A DNA stretch of 64,000 bases. It comes from Luteibacter aegosomatissinici (lineage in GTDB: Bacteria > Pseudomonadota > Gammaproteobacteria > Xanthomonadales > Rhodanobacteraceae). The DNA lies in assembly GCF_023078495.1 (NCBI RefSeq), contig NZ_CP095742.1:3906001-3970000 (forward strand), given 5' to 3'. Within the stretch, counting starts at the first letter, position 1. Every line of letters starts with the position of its first letter. Below, piece by piece: positions 35,436 to 43,608 of the stretch. Under the pieces are notes generated by a model. The model searched no databases, was not told the DNA's origin, and saw only the letters and a program-made list of their open reading frames with translations. The translations under genes and the position numbers were made by a program.

Positions 35436-36263
35436 TCAGTCGACGACCGGCTCGCCCGCCACGCGCCGCTCCGCGCGCGGCCGCCCCGGGCCCAGGTGGT
35501 AAGCCTCCTGGATCCGGCGGCGGTTCGCCGCGGAATACGCATAGCAGTTCCCAAGGAAGGGAGAAGGCACGGCCGCCATGTTGGTATGGCACCACCACCA
35601 GCCTGTGTAGCGCACCTCGGCATCCTCGTGGCGCGCGCCCAGCAGGTGGCCCAGTTCATGGGCCACCACGCTCCACGGGCCGCCGACCGAAGCGACCGCC
35701 TCGGCACCCTCGTGATAGGCCTTGCCCGCGGCGAACGGCCCGAGGTTATCGGGCACCAGCAGGATGAACTTGTTGCGGTAGTTGCCGTTCAGCGGCAAGC
35801 CGTAGCGGCGGGCGTGCACGCGCAGGGCGAACACGAAATCAGTGAGTACCCCTGCATGACCCTGGGGAATATCGGTAATGCCGGGCAACGCCGAAAGGTA
35901 GGTGATGCGAATCGGCTCGCCCGGCAACACCTGGCGAAGTTCATCGAGCCACCACGCGACATACCCCTCATGGATACGGGCCGCCAGGCCTTCGCGCGCC
36001 GGCGGCCGGTCATCGTCCAGCCACTCATGAAACAGCAGCGGGTCGTCCCCATCACTGTTCAGCTCGGGCCGCACCAGGCCATCGTGCAGGAAGATGAACA
36101 CGCGCAAGGGCGAAACATCGCCCGTATCGTCCAGGGCGATCTCGTCCTCGCCGGTCACATGGATGAACGGCGATCCGGGATCGGGCGGTGGCGTGGCAAG
36201 CGCCCCGGGGCAGGTGGCCAGGAAGGCAAGGAGGGTGGTTGCGGCGCGGTGGCGGATAGCCAT
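35436..36263 (-). CDS. secreted metzincin-like metalloprotease, paralogue of the convergent gene
   Basis: A 275-residue exported protein with an N-terminal signal peptide (MAIRHRAATTLLAFLATCPGALATP) and HELGHLLGARH at 202-212, with the three His and the catalytic Glu of a metzincin-type zinc site. After it come CHTNMA and CYAYSAANRRRI, matching the tail of the convergent protease, so the two are paralogues. It differs by an acidic linker region after the signal (GEDEIALDDTGDVSP) and a longer C-terminus. The substrate is unknown. No neighbouring inhibitor or secretion gene was seen. Confidence 0.78.
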   Translation of the reverse strand: MAIRHRAATTLLAFLATCPGALATPPPDPGSPFIHVTGEDEIALDDTGDVSPLRVFIFLHDGLVRPELNSDGDDPLLFHEWLDDDRPPAREGLAARIHEGYVAWWLDELRQVLPGEPIRITYLSALPGITDIPQGHAGVLTDFVFALRVHARRYGLPLNGNYRNKFILLVPDNLGPFAAGKAYHEGAEAVASVGGPWSVVAHELGHLLGARHEDAEVRYTGWWWCHTNMAAVPSPFLGNCYAYSAANRRRIQEAYHLGPGRPRAERRVAGEPVVD

Positions 36264-36409
36264 GTCACGAATCCTTTCGTGCGGAAGGGGCGCCGACTAT
36301 AGCCACCCGGGGCACCCCTGGACCGAACCCTGACAGCGTTGGCGCCCTTCGCCTACAGCGATTCGCGCCATATCCCGAGGGAGGCACGGCCTTCGTCACC
36401 GATGCCCGC

Positions 36410-36415
36410 TATAAT
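36410..36415 (+). promoter_or_regulatory. TATAAT -10 element upstream of ettA
   Basis: A perfect TATAAT lies 62 bases before the ettA ATG. A -35 box at the expected 17-base spacing is weak, so the assignment rests mainly on the -10. Confidence 0.45.
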
Positions 36416-36476
36416 AGGGGTTTGCCCAGCGGCAGCCCTTCGGCTTCCGGGGCCCGGCTTTCCTTACGGAGCGTCC

Positions 36477-38135
36477 ATGCAATACATCTACACCATGAAC
36501 GGGGTGAGCAAGATCGTCCCCCCGAAGCGCCAGATCATCAAGGACATCTCGCTGTCGTTCTTCCCGGGCGCCAAGATCGGCCTGCTGGGCCTGAATGGCG
36601 CGGGTAAGTCCACGGTGCTGAAGATCATGGCCGGCGTCGACAAGGACTTCCAGGGCGAAGCCCGCGCCAACCCGGGGACGAAGATCGGCTACCTGGCCCA
36701 GGAGCCGGATCTCGACCCGGAGAAGACCGTCCGCGAGGCGGTGGAAGAAGGTGTTTCCGAGGTGCTGGACGCCCAGAAGCGCCTGGAAGAGGTCTATGCT
36801 GCCTACGCCGAGGACGGTGCCGATTTCGACGCGCTCGCCAAGGAACAGGAAAAGCTGGAAGGCATCCTGGCCGCCAACGACGCGCACGCCCTGGAGCGCC
36901 AGCTTGAAGTGGCCGCCGATGCGCTGCGCCTGCCGCCGTGGGACGCAAAGATCGGCCCCCTCTCCGGTGGTGAAAAGCGCCGCGTGGCGCTGTGCCGCCT
37001 GCTGCTTTCCAAGCCAGACATGCTCCTGCTCGACGAGCCCACCAACCATCTCGATGCCGAATCGGTCGACTGGCTGGAAACGTTCCTGCACGACTACCCG
37101 GGCACCGTCGTGGCGGTCACCCATGATCGCTACTTCCTCGACAACGCCGCGGAGTGGATCCTCGAGCTCGATCGCGGCCGCGGCATTCCCTGGAAGGGCA
37201 ATTACACCGAGTGGCTGGAGCAGAAGGACGAGCGCCTGAAGCAGGAAGCCAACCAGGAAAAGTCGCGCCAGAAGGCTATCCAGAAGGAACTGGAGTGGGT
37301 GCGTTCGGCCGCCAAGGGCCGCCAGTCGAAGGGCAAGGCACGCCTCAATCGCTTTGAAGAGCTGAACTCGGTCGAGTACCAGCGCCGCAACGAAACGAAT
37401 GAAATCTTCATTCCGCCGGGCGAGCGCCTGGGCCAGGAAGTGATCGAGTTCAAGAACGTCACCAAGTCGTTCGGTGACCGCGTGCTGATCGAAGACCTGT
37501 CGTTCAAGATCCCGGGCGGCGCCATCGTTGGCGTCATCGGTCCGAACGGTGCCGGCAAGTCCACGCTCATGAAGATGATCATGGGCAAGGAAACGCCGGA
37601 TTCGGGTGAAGTGAAGCTGGGCCACACGGTCAAGCTGGCCTACGTCGACCAGTCCCGCGATGCGCTCGATCCGGCCAACAACGTGTGGCAGGAAGTGTCG
37701 GGCGGTTCGGACATCCTTACCATCGGCAACTTCGAGATCCAGTCGCGTGCCTACATCGGCCGCTTCAACTTCAAGGGCACCGACCAGCAGAAGATCGTCG
37801 GTTCGTTGTCCGGTGGTGAGCGCGGTCGCCTGCACATGGCCAAGACCCTGCTCCAGGGTGGCAACGTGCTGCTTCTCGACGAACCCTCGAACGATCTTGA
37901 CGTCGAAACGCTGCGCGCCCTCGAAGACGCGCTGCTCGAATTCCCCGGCTGCGCCGTGGTCATCTCGCATGACCGCTGGTTCCTGGACCGCATCGCCACG
38001 CACATCATCGCGTTCGAAGGCGATTCGCACGTCGAGTTCTTCCCGGGTAACTACAACGAGTACGAAGCCGACAAGAAGCGCCGCCTTGGCGACGATGCCG
38101 GCCCGAAGCGCGTTAAGTACAAGAAGCTGGTCTGA
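36477..38135 (+). CDS. ettA: energy-dependent translational throttle protein, ABC-F
   Basis: EttA binds the ribosomal E site and regulates the first peptide bond according to ATP level. The 552-residue protein has two ABC domains: GLNGAGKST, LSGGEKRRVALCRLLLSKPDMLLLDEPTNHLD, then GPNGAGKST and LSGGERGRLHMAKTLL with DEPSNDLD, joined by a charged Lys/Arg/Glu linker (LKQEANQEKSRQKAIQ). No membrane segments. The ATG at 36477 starts the EttA-type N-terminus MQYIYTMNGVSK. It is followed by a REP pair and pyrF. Confidence 0.96.
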   Translation: MQYIYTMNGVSKIVPPKRQIIKDISLSFFPGAKIGLLGLNGAGKSTVLKIMAGVDKDFQGEARANPGTKIGYLAQEPDLDPEKTVREAVEEGVSEVLDAQKRLEEVYAAYAEDGADFDALAKEQEKLEGILAANDAHALERQLEVAADALRLPPWDAKIGPLSGGEKRRVALCRLLLSKPDMLLLDEPTNHLDAESVDWLETFLHDYPGTVVAVTHDRYFLDNAAEWILELDRGRGIPWKGNYTEWLEQKDERLKQEANQEKSRQKAIQKELEWVRSAAKGRQSKGKARLNRFEELNSVEYQRRNETNEIFIPPGERLGQEVIEFKNVTKSFGDRVLIEDLSFKIPGGAIVGVIGPNGAGKSTLMKMIMGKETPDSGEVKLGHTVKLAYVDQSRDALDPANNVWQEVSGGSDILTIGNFEIQSRAYIGRFNFKGTDQQKIVGSLSGGERGRLHMAKTLLQGGNVLLLDEPSNDLDVETLRALEDALLEFPGCAVVISHDRWFLDRIATHIIAFEGDSHVEFFPGNYNEYEADKKRRLGDDAGPKRVKYKKLV

Positions 38136-38173
38136 CCCTGTGCCGGCCCCGCCTGGGTGGGCCGGCCGTATCC

Positions 38174-38253
38174 TGTAGGAGCGCGCTTGCGCGCGATGGG
38201 GCCTGCCGTTGGGCGGGACAAAAAAAAGCATCGCGCGCAAGCGCGCTCCTACA
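38174..38253. repeat. GTAG REP pair, inverted (GCGCGC core)
   Basis: TGTAGGAGCGCGCTTGCGCG at 38174-38193 and its inverted copy ending at 38253 flank about 35 bases including an A-run, in the gap between ettA and pyrF. Confidence 0.9.
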
Positions 38254-38274
38254 TTTGCTTATTGGAGCCCTCCT

Positions 38275-39093
38275 GTGAACTTCATGACCTCGCTGAAGGA
38301 CGCCTGGCGCCGCAACGACTCCCTCGTATGCGTGGGCCTGGATCCGGAGCCGGGCCGGCTGCCCGCCGGGCTGGTGGGCGAGGAAGGCATCTTTGCCTTC
38401 TGTCGTGACATCGTCGATGCCACCGCGGGCCTGGTCTGTGCATTCAAGCCGCAGATTGCCCACTTCGCGGCGCAACGCGCGGAAGGGGCGCTCGAACGGC
38501 TGATCAAGCATATCCACGACAGGCATCCGGGGATCCCGGTCATCCTTGACGCCAAGCGTGGCGACATCGGATCGACGGCCCAGCACTACCGTACCGAGGC
38601 GTTTGATCGCTACGACGCGGATGCGGTCACCCTCAACCCGTACCTGGGCAAGGATTCAATCGATCCTTTCCTTGAGCGCGCCGACAAAGGCGTGATCCTC
38701 CTCTGCCGCACCTCCAACCCCGGCGGGGCGGATTTCCAGGCACTGGATTGCGGCGGCCTGCCGCTTTACCTGCGCGTCGCGGAGACCATCGCCAGGGATT
38801 GGAACGGAAACGGCAATTGCGCCCTGGTAACGGGCGCCACCTGGCCAGAAGAACTAGGTCGCGTGCGTTCCATTGTGGGTAACATGCCATTGCTGGTCCC
38901 CGGCATCGGCGCCCAGGGCGGTGACGTCGGGGCGGTCATGCAGCATGGCCAGACGGACGACGGCACGGGCCTGATGATTTCTTCGTCTCGCGCCATCCTC
39001 TACGCTAGCAGTGGAAAGGACTTCGCGGACGTAGCACATCGGACGGCCGATGAAATGAGAAAATCGGTCAACTCGTTTCGCCGAAAGGCTTAA
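38275..39093 (+). CDS. pyrF: orotidine 5'-phosphate decarboxylase, type 2
   Basis: PyrF makes UMP from OMP. The 272-residue protein is the type 2 form: LVCVGLDPEPGRLP, FKPQIAHFAAQRAEGALERL, ILDAKRGDIGSTAQHY (catalytic Asp/Lys pair) and the C-terminal PGIGAQGGDVGAV. The GTG at 38275 has GGAG eight bases upstream; an ATG at 38281 would be 14 bases from it, so the GTG start is preferred. It lies directly after a REP pair. Confidence 0.94.
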   Translation: MNFMTSLKDAWRRNDSLVCVGLDPEPGRLPAGLVGEEGIFAFCRDIVDATAGLVCAFKPQIAHFAAQRAEGALERLIKHIHDRHPGIPVILDAKRGDIGSTAQHYRTEAFDRYDADAVTLNPYLGKDSIDPFLERADKGVILLCRTSNPGGADFQALDCGGLPLYLRVAETIARDWNGNGNCALVTGATWPEELGRVRSIVGNMPLLVPGIGAQGGDVGAVMQHGQTDDGTGLMISSSRAILYASSGKDFADVAHRTADEMRKSVNSFRRKA

Positions 39094-39211
39094 AAACGAA
39101 AAGCAGTCGTAAATTGCACGACTTGGCAACTGTCAAGGGCTTACGCTCCCGGCTCGGGCTATCAACAATACCGGGTCATTTGCGCCGTAAAAGCGTTCCT
39201 CCGGAGTTGTT

Positions 39212-39595
39212 ATGCCACTCACCAACCGAGGTTTTTCTCAACGTCTGCATGTCGCGCTGGACATGGCTGGCGTAAAGAAAGGCCGCGGCCGCATTACCCA
39301 GCTGGCCGATCTGTTCGATGTCAGCCGGGAAACGGCACGTAAGTGGCTCAGCGATCTCGGCTTGCCCGAGCTCGAACGCCAGATCGATATGGCCGTCCGC
39401 TTCGGCGTGAACTTCGAATGGCTCGCCACAGGCCGTGGTTCGCCGAGCGGCGCGACCGGCGTCAAGGAAAGCCCGGCACTGTATCGCGCCGATTCGCGCG
39501 AGCAGCTTCGCCTGGTTGGCCTAGTGAGCCGCCTGCCCAAGGAACGCCGCAAGGCCCTCCTGGTGCTCGTCGAAGCGCTCGCCGAAGCCGAATAA
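39212..39595 (+). CDS. small helix-turn-helix regulator, phage-repressor-like
   Basis: A 127-residue DNA-binding protein with an N-terminal XRE/CI-like HTH: GRITQLADLFDVSRETARKWLSDLGLP, residues about 26-52, followed by LERQIDMAVRFGVNFEWLATGRG, a pattern seen in phage-repressor N-terminal domains. The C-terminal third is a Leu/Arg/Ala-rich helix (LGVLSRLPKERRKALL type) without the LexA-like peptidase dyad. A CCGGAG precedes the ATG. Autoregulation or a host target cannot be inferred. Confidence 0.75.
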   Translation: MPLTNRGFSQRLHVALDMAGVKKGRGRITQLADLFDVSRETARKWLSDLGLPELERQIDMAVRFGVNFEWLATGRGSPSGATGVKESPALYRADSREQLRLVGLVSRLPKERRKALLVLVEALAEAE

Positions 39596-39604
39596 CCAGC
39601 GCGT

Positions 39605-39630
39605 CGTAGGAGCCCACCCTGTGGGCGACA
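39605..39630. repeat. single GTAG REP (CCCACCCTGTGGG core)
   Basis: CGTAGGAGCCCACCCTGTGG and the following GCGACA form one REP hairpin just after the HTH regulator gene. The expected inverted partner is degenerate. Confidence 0.75.
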
Positions 39631-39722
39631 TCTTTCGCAGCAACCGCAACAGGACCTGATCGGTTTTTTGCGAACAGCAGCTCCCGCAAGTCGGGCGCCA
39701 ACCGCGATCGCGGACGTAAACC

Positions 39723-40259
39723 TCAGTCGTCCCCGATATCCATCCCCGGGAACAGCACCTCGGTAAACCCGAACTTCGTGAAGTCCGTGATCCGCGACGG
39801 GTATAGCCGCCCAATCAGATGATCGCATTCGTGCTGCACCACCCGCGCATGGAACCCCTCGGCGGTCCGATCGATGGGGCCGCCCTTCGGGTCAATGCCC
39901 TGGTAGCGGATCAATGAGTAGCGATTGACGGCGCCACGCAAGCCCGGGACCGAAAGGCAGCCCTCCCACCCCTCTTCCATATCCTGCGACAACGGCGTGA
40001 TCACCGGATTGAGCAGGATGGTCTGCGGCACGGGGGGTGCGTCCGGGTAGCGCTCGCTGCTGTCGAACCCGAAGATCACCAATTGCAGATCCACGCCGAT
40101 CTGCGGCGCAGCCAGGCCCACGCCACCGGCATGGTGCATGGTGTCGAACATGTCGGCGATCAGCTCCTCAAGCTCCTCCGAACCGACCATGGTGTCGGGA
40201 ACCGGGGGGGCGATGCGCAACAGGCGCTCATCGCCCATTTTCAGGATCTCGCGAATCAT
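39723..40259 (-). CDS. def: peptide deformylase
   Basis: Peptide deformylase removes the formyl group from nascent proteins. The 178-residue protein has the three motifs: [18 protein letters not shown] and the metal-binding HECDHLIG. It lacks the fmt neighbour of the main def gene, so it may be the second copy common in this group. The ATG at 40259 gives the family N-terminus [14 protein letters not shown]; the upstream frame is not conserved. Divergent from cstA. Confidence 0.94.
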   Translation of the reverse strand: MIREILKMGDERLLRIAPPVPDTMVGSEELEELIADMFDTMHHAGGVGLAAPQIGVDLQLVIFGFDSSERYPDAPPVPQTILLNPVITPLSQDMEEGWEGCLSVPGLRGAVNRYSLIRYQGIDPKGGPIDRTAEGFHARVVQHECDHLIGRLYPSRITDFTKFGFTEVLFPGMDIGDD

Positions 40260-40374
40260 CGGCGGGCCGCAGGGAGTGGGGTGGGCCCCCAGCATGGCGT
40301 GAGCGGGCCGCTGGCTCAAGCGGCGCAAAACCATTCGACCAATGGCTAATACGTACGGGTGCCGTCACGCATTG

Positions 40375-40394
40375 ACCCCCAACGGCTTGGGGGT
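40375..40394 (+). promoter_or_regulatory. hairpin in the cstA leader
   Basis: ACCCCCAA and TTGGGGGT pair perfectly around CGGC, ending 37 bases before the cstA ATG. The AAGGGGAG after it could be the ribosome-binding or a CsrA-type GGA site. It may act on translation; it is not followed by a U-run. Confidence 0.4.
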
Positions 40395-40431
40395 GACCCT
40401 TGTGGCAACCGCAAGGGGAGCCAAGAAGACC

Positions 40432-42507
40432 ATGCATAGCGCCATTCCCAAACCCAGTCCCGCAGGAAAGATCCTGTGGGCCGCCATCGCCATCGTCGGT
40501 GCCTGGTGCCTGGGCGTCATCGCCCTGCGCCGCGGCGAACCCATCAACGCCATCTGGCTCGTGACCGCCTCCATTGCGGTATTCCTTATTGGCTACCGGT
40601 TCTACAGCCGGCTCATCGCCAACCGGGTGCTCCAGCTCGACCCGAGCCGGGCGACCCCCTCGGTGCTCCGTAACGACGGCCTCGACTATGTGCCGACCGA
40701 CAAGTGGGTCGTGTTCGGCCACCACTTCGCCGCCATCGCTGGTGCCGGCCCCCTGGTTGGCCCGGTCCTCGCGGCGCAGATGGGCTACCTGCCCGGCATG
40801 CTGTGGATCCTGGTGGGCGTGGTGTTCGCCGGTGCGGTGCAGGATTTCATGATCCTGGGCCTCTCCCTTCGCCGCGATGGCCGCTCGCTTGGCCACATGC
40901 TCCGTGAGGAGCTGGGCGAAGTGCCCGGCGTCATCGCCATGGTCGGCGTACTCGTGCTGATGATGATCGTGCTCGCCGTCCTGGCGCTGGTGGTGGTCAA
41001 GGCGCTCACCCACAGCCCATGGGGCACCTTCACCGTGGCCGCGACCATCCCCATCGCCCTGCTCATGGGCGTATACCTGCGCTACATCCGCCCTGGCCGC
41101 ATCCTCGAGGTCTCCATCATCGGCCTCATCCTGCTGCTCGCGTCGATCTGGTACGGCAAGACGGTGAACGATACGCCCGCACTCGCGGCGCTGTTCGATT
41201 ACGACGCGAAGGCCCTGGCCTGGTGGCTGATCGGCTACGGCTTCTTTGCCTCCGTGTTGCCGGTGTGGCTGTTGCTGGCGCCGCGCGATTACCTGTCCAC
41301 GTTCCTGAAGATCGGCACCATCGCCCTGCTCGCCCTGGCCATCTTCCTGGCCGCACCGACGCTGCAGATGCCTGCCGTCACGCGCTTCATCGATGGGTCG
41401 GGCCCGGTCTTCCAGGGCAACCTGTTCCCCTTCCTGTTCATCACGATCGCCTGCGGCGCCGTCTCCGGCTGGCACTCGATCATCGCCTCGGGTACCACGC
41501 CGAAACTGCTGGCCAACGAAGGCGAGGCCCGCATGGTCGGCTACGGCGGCATGCTGATGGAGGCATTCGTCGCCATCATGGCGCTGATCGCGGCCTCCTC
41601 GCTGCACCCGGGCGTGTATTTCGCCATGAATTCGCCGGGCGCCCTGGTGGGCACCACGGTGCAGGATGCGGCAGCCGCCATCAGCAACTGGGGCTTTATC
41701 GTTACCCCGGCCGAGCTGACCGATACCGCCAGGAACATCGGTGAATCGACCATCCTGGGGCGCGCCGGTGGTGCCCCCACCCTTGCGGTCGGCATGGCCC
41801 AGCTCCTGCACGGCATCATGCCGGGCGAAGGCATGATGGCCCTGTGGTACCACTACGCCATCCTGTTCGAAGCACTCTTCATCCTGACCACGGTCGATGC
41901 GGGCACGCGTGTCGGCCGCTTCATGATCCAGGAACTCGCGGGCATGGCGTATGCGCCGCTCAAGCACACCGACTCCTGGGTCAGTAATGTCCTGGCAACC
42001 GTGATCTGCGTGGGCCTGTGGGGTTACTTCCTGTACCAGGGCGCCGTCGATCCGCTGGGTGGCATCAACACGCTGTGGCCACTGTTTGGCATCGCCAACC
42101 AGATGCTGGCCGCCATCGCCCTCATGCTCGCTACCGTCGTGGTGGTGAAGCTCAAGCGCGAACGCTATGTCCTGGTGCCAGCGGTACCCGCCGCGTGGCT
42201 GGTCATCTGTACGCTGACCGCCGGCTGGCAGAAGTTGTTCGATGCGAAGATCAGCTTCACGGCTGCCGCGAACAAGTACGCCGAAGCAGCTGCCGCCGGC
42301 AAGCTGTTGCCCCCCGCGAAGACCGTGGACGAGATGCAGCGGATCATCACCAACAACCGCGTGGACATGGCCCTCACCGCCCTGTTCATGCTGCTGGTGC
42401 TCACGATGCTGTTCTTCTCGCTGCGCGCCATCGCCAGAGCATGGCGTGCCAACCACGCGACGGCCCATGAAGAACCCTATGTCGCGCTTTCCAGCGTGAC
42501 CCAGTAA
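40432..42507 (+). CDS. cstA: carbon starvation protein CstA (pyruvate/peptide transporter family)
   Basis: CstA is an inner-membrane transporter for peptides and pyruvate induced on carbon limitation. The 691-residue protein has about 16-18 hydrophobic helices. The conserved cores are GHHFAAIAGAGPLVGPVLAAQMGYLPG, GAVQDFMILGLSLRRDGRSLG, FPFLFITIACGAVSGWHSIIASGTTPK and FEALFILTTVDAGTR. ATG 40432 begins MHSAIPKPSPAGK. ybdD follows 11 bases later, the usual pair. Confidence 0.95.
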   Translation: MHSAIPKPSPAGKILWAAIAIVGAWCLGVIALRRGEPINAIWLVTASIAVFLIGYRFYSRLIANRVLQLDPSRATPSVLRNDGLDYVPTDKWVVFGHHFAAIAGAGPLVGPVLAAQMGYLPGMLWILVGVVFAGAVQDFMILGLSLRRDGRSLGHMLREELGEVPGVIAMVGVLVLMMIVLAVLALVVVKALTHSPWGTFTVAATIPIALLMGVYLRYIRPGRILEVSIIGLILLLASIWYGKTVNDTPALAALFDYDAKALAWWLIGYGFFASVLPVWLLLAPRDYLSTFLKIGTIALLALAIFLAAPTLQMPAVTRFIDGSGPVFQGNLFPFLFITIACGAVSGWHSIIASGTTPKLLANEGEARMVGYGGMLMEAFVAIMALIAASSLHPGVYFAMNSPGALVGTTVQDAAAAISNWGFIVTPAELTDTARNIGESTILGRAGGAPTLAVGMAQLLHGIMPGEGMMALWYHYAILFEALFILTTVDAGTRVGRFMIQELAGMAYAPLKHTDSWVSNVLATVICVGLWGYFLYQGAVDPLGGINTLWPLFGIANQMLAAIALMLATVVVVKLKRERYVLVPAVPAAWLVICTLTAGWQKLFDAKISFTAAANKYAEAAAAGKLLPPAKTVDEMQRIITNNRVDMALTALFMLLVLTMLFFSLRAIARAWRANHATAHEEPYVALSSVTQ

Positions 42508-42518
42508 GGAGCACGGCA

Positions 42519-42725
42519 ATGGAGACGTATACCCCCTCGTCGCCGCGTTCGCTGTGGAAGTGGGCGGTTCAGACCGCCCGCCTCTGCTGCGGCGTGCCCG
42601 ATTACGATGTGTACGTAAAGCACCTGCGCGAACACCACCCCGAACGCCCGGTGCCCAGTTACGGTGAGTTCTTCAGGGAGCGCCAGGAAGCGCGTTACCG
42701 TGGCACCGGTGGCCGTTGTTGCTGA
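42519..42725 (+). CDS. ybdD: YbdD/YjiX-family small protein (DUF466)
   Basis: A 68-residue protein of the YbdD/YjiX family always found after cstA and btsT: ARLCCGVPDYDVYVKHLREHHPERPVPSYGEFFRERQEARY is the family core. It is required for pyruvate uptake by the partner transporter in characterised cases. AGGAG precedes the ATG. It is followed by a strong terminator. It ends with GRCC, an unusual Cys-Cys tail. Confidence 0.92.
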   Translation: METYTPSSPRSLWKWAVQTARLCCGVPDYDVYVKHLREHHPERPVPSYGEFFRERQEARYRGTGGRCC

Positions 42726-42748
42726 GGCGGTCCTGCACAAACCAACGA

Positions 42749-42775
42749 GGGCCGGCGAACGCCGGCCCTTTCTTT
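42749..42775 (+). terminator. rho-independent terminator after cstA-ybdD
   Basis: An 8-bp perfect stem GGGCCGGC/GCCGGCCC with a GAAC loop is followed by TTTCTTT. It closes the cstA-ybdD operon and overlaps the end of the convergent gntR gene. Confidence 0.85.
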
Positions 42776-43478
42776 ATCGGCGGCCCTTGCGCATATTGCT
42801 GCGCGAATCCTCGATCATCCCGCGCATCGCGGCGGCGGCCTCATTGGGGCGTCGGCGGCGGATGGCTTCGTACACCGCGCGATGGTTGGGCAGCGAATAC
42901 TTGAAGTTCTTGGCGGTGCGCGCCGACATGACGAAGAATGTCGCGAGCGCCGTTTCGATCACCGAAAACAGCGAACTCAGTAACTCGTTATTCGTGGCAG
43001 CCAGGACCGCTTCGTGGAAACGCAGGTCGGCCTCGGCCCAGGCGTCCAGGTCGACCGCATCCTCCATCGCATCCAGCGCTTCGCCAATGGCCTGCAGCTG
43101 CGCGCTATCACGCCGGCGGGCGGCCGACATACACGCGGCGGGCTCGATGATCTCGCGCATCTCGACCAGCTTGCCGACGAAATCGTCCGTGGGCATGGCG
43201 TCGCAGCGCCAGGTAAGTACATCGGGATCGAGATGATTCCAGAAGCGCGAATCGCGCACACGCATGCCGGTCTTCTGGCGCGTTTCGATCAGGCCCTTCG
43301 CGGCGAGTACCTTCAGCGCCTCACGCAGGATCGTGCGGCTGACGTCCATCTGCTGGGCCAACTGTGCCTCGCCTGGCAGCGAATCGCCTGGACCAAGCTC
43401 GCCACTCACGATGGCGCTGCCGATCTCTTCGACGACCCGCCCGTGCAGGCTTCGTGAATTTGCCATCTTCGGTGCCAT
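42774..43478 (-). CDS. GntR/FadR-family (FCD) transcriptional regulator
   Basis: A 234-residue regulator: an N-terminal winged HTH (GRVVEEIGSAIVSGELGPGDSLPGEAQLAQQMDVSRTILREALKVLAAKGL) and a C-terminal FCD helical domain (WAEADLRFHEAVLAATNN) with His/Asp-type ligand residues. Such proteins bind a small carboxylate or sugar acid and release DNA. Divergent from the aldose epimerase gene, with a palindrome in between, suggesting a sugar-related signal. ATG 43478 has a GGGGAAGGGG tract before it; a GTG at 43499 is less likely. Confidence 0.88.
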   Translation of the reverse strand: MAPKMANSRSLHGRVVEEIGSAIVSGELGPGDSLPGEAQLAQQMDVSRTILREALKVLAAKGLIETRQKTGMRVRDSRFWNHLDPDVLTWRCDAMPTDDFVGKLVEMREIIEPAACMSAARRRDSAQLQAIGEALDAMEDAVDLDAWAEADLRFHEAVLAATNNELLSSLFSVIETALATFFVMSARTAKNFKYSLPNHRAVYEAIRRRRPNEAAAAMRGMIEDSRSNMRKGRR

Positions 43479-43550
43479 CGCCCCTTCCCCCGCCGCCACA
43501 GGCTCGCCATGCTAGCGATATTCCCGTCGACAGCATTGACGCAGCGCAGC

Positions 43551-43568
43551 TTGTCAATTGTCGGACAA
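43551..43568. promoter_or_regulatory. candidate GntR-type operator between gntR and the epimerase gene
   Basis: TTGTC-G-GACAA (43558-43568) is a perfect palindrome of the TTGTN-type used by FadR/GntR FCD regulators. A second TTGTC half-site lies at 43551. It is 41 bases before the epimerase ATG and 80 from the regulator ATG. Confidence 0.5.
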
Positions 43569-43608
43569 ATATGCTCTCGTCTACAGGTCATCACAGTGGG
43601 AGCGGAAG

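Noticed and set aside
39212-39595. Prophage repressor marking an integrated phage
   Set aside because: The HTH is phage-like, but flanking genes are pyrF and def; no other phage gene or attachment repeat is visible.
40228-42519. Large minus-strand open frame of 763 codons opposite cstA
   Set aside because: It mirrors the CstA gene and has a shadow-type composition (Asp/Gly/His/Gln-rich); there is no family motif.
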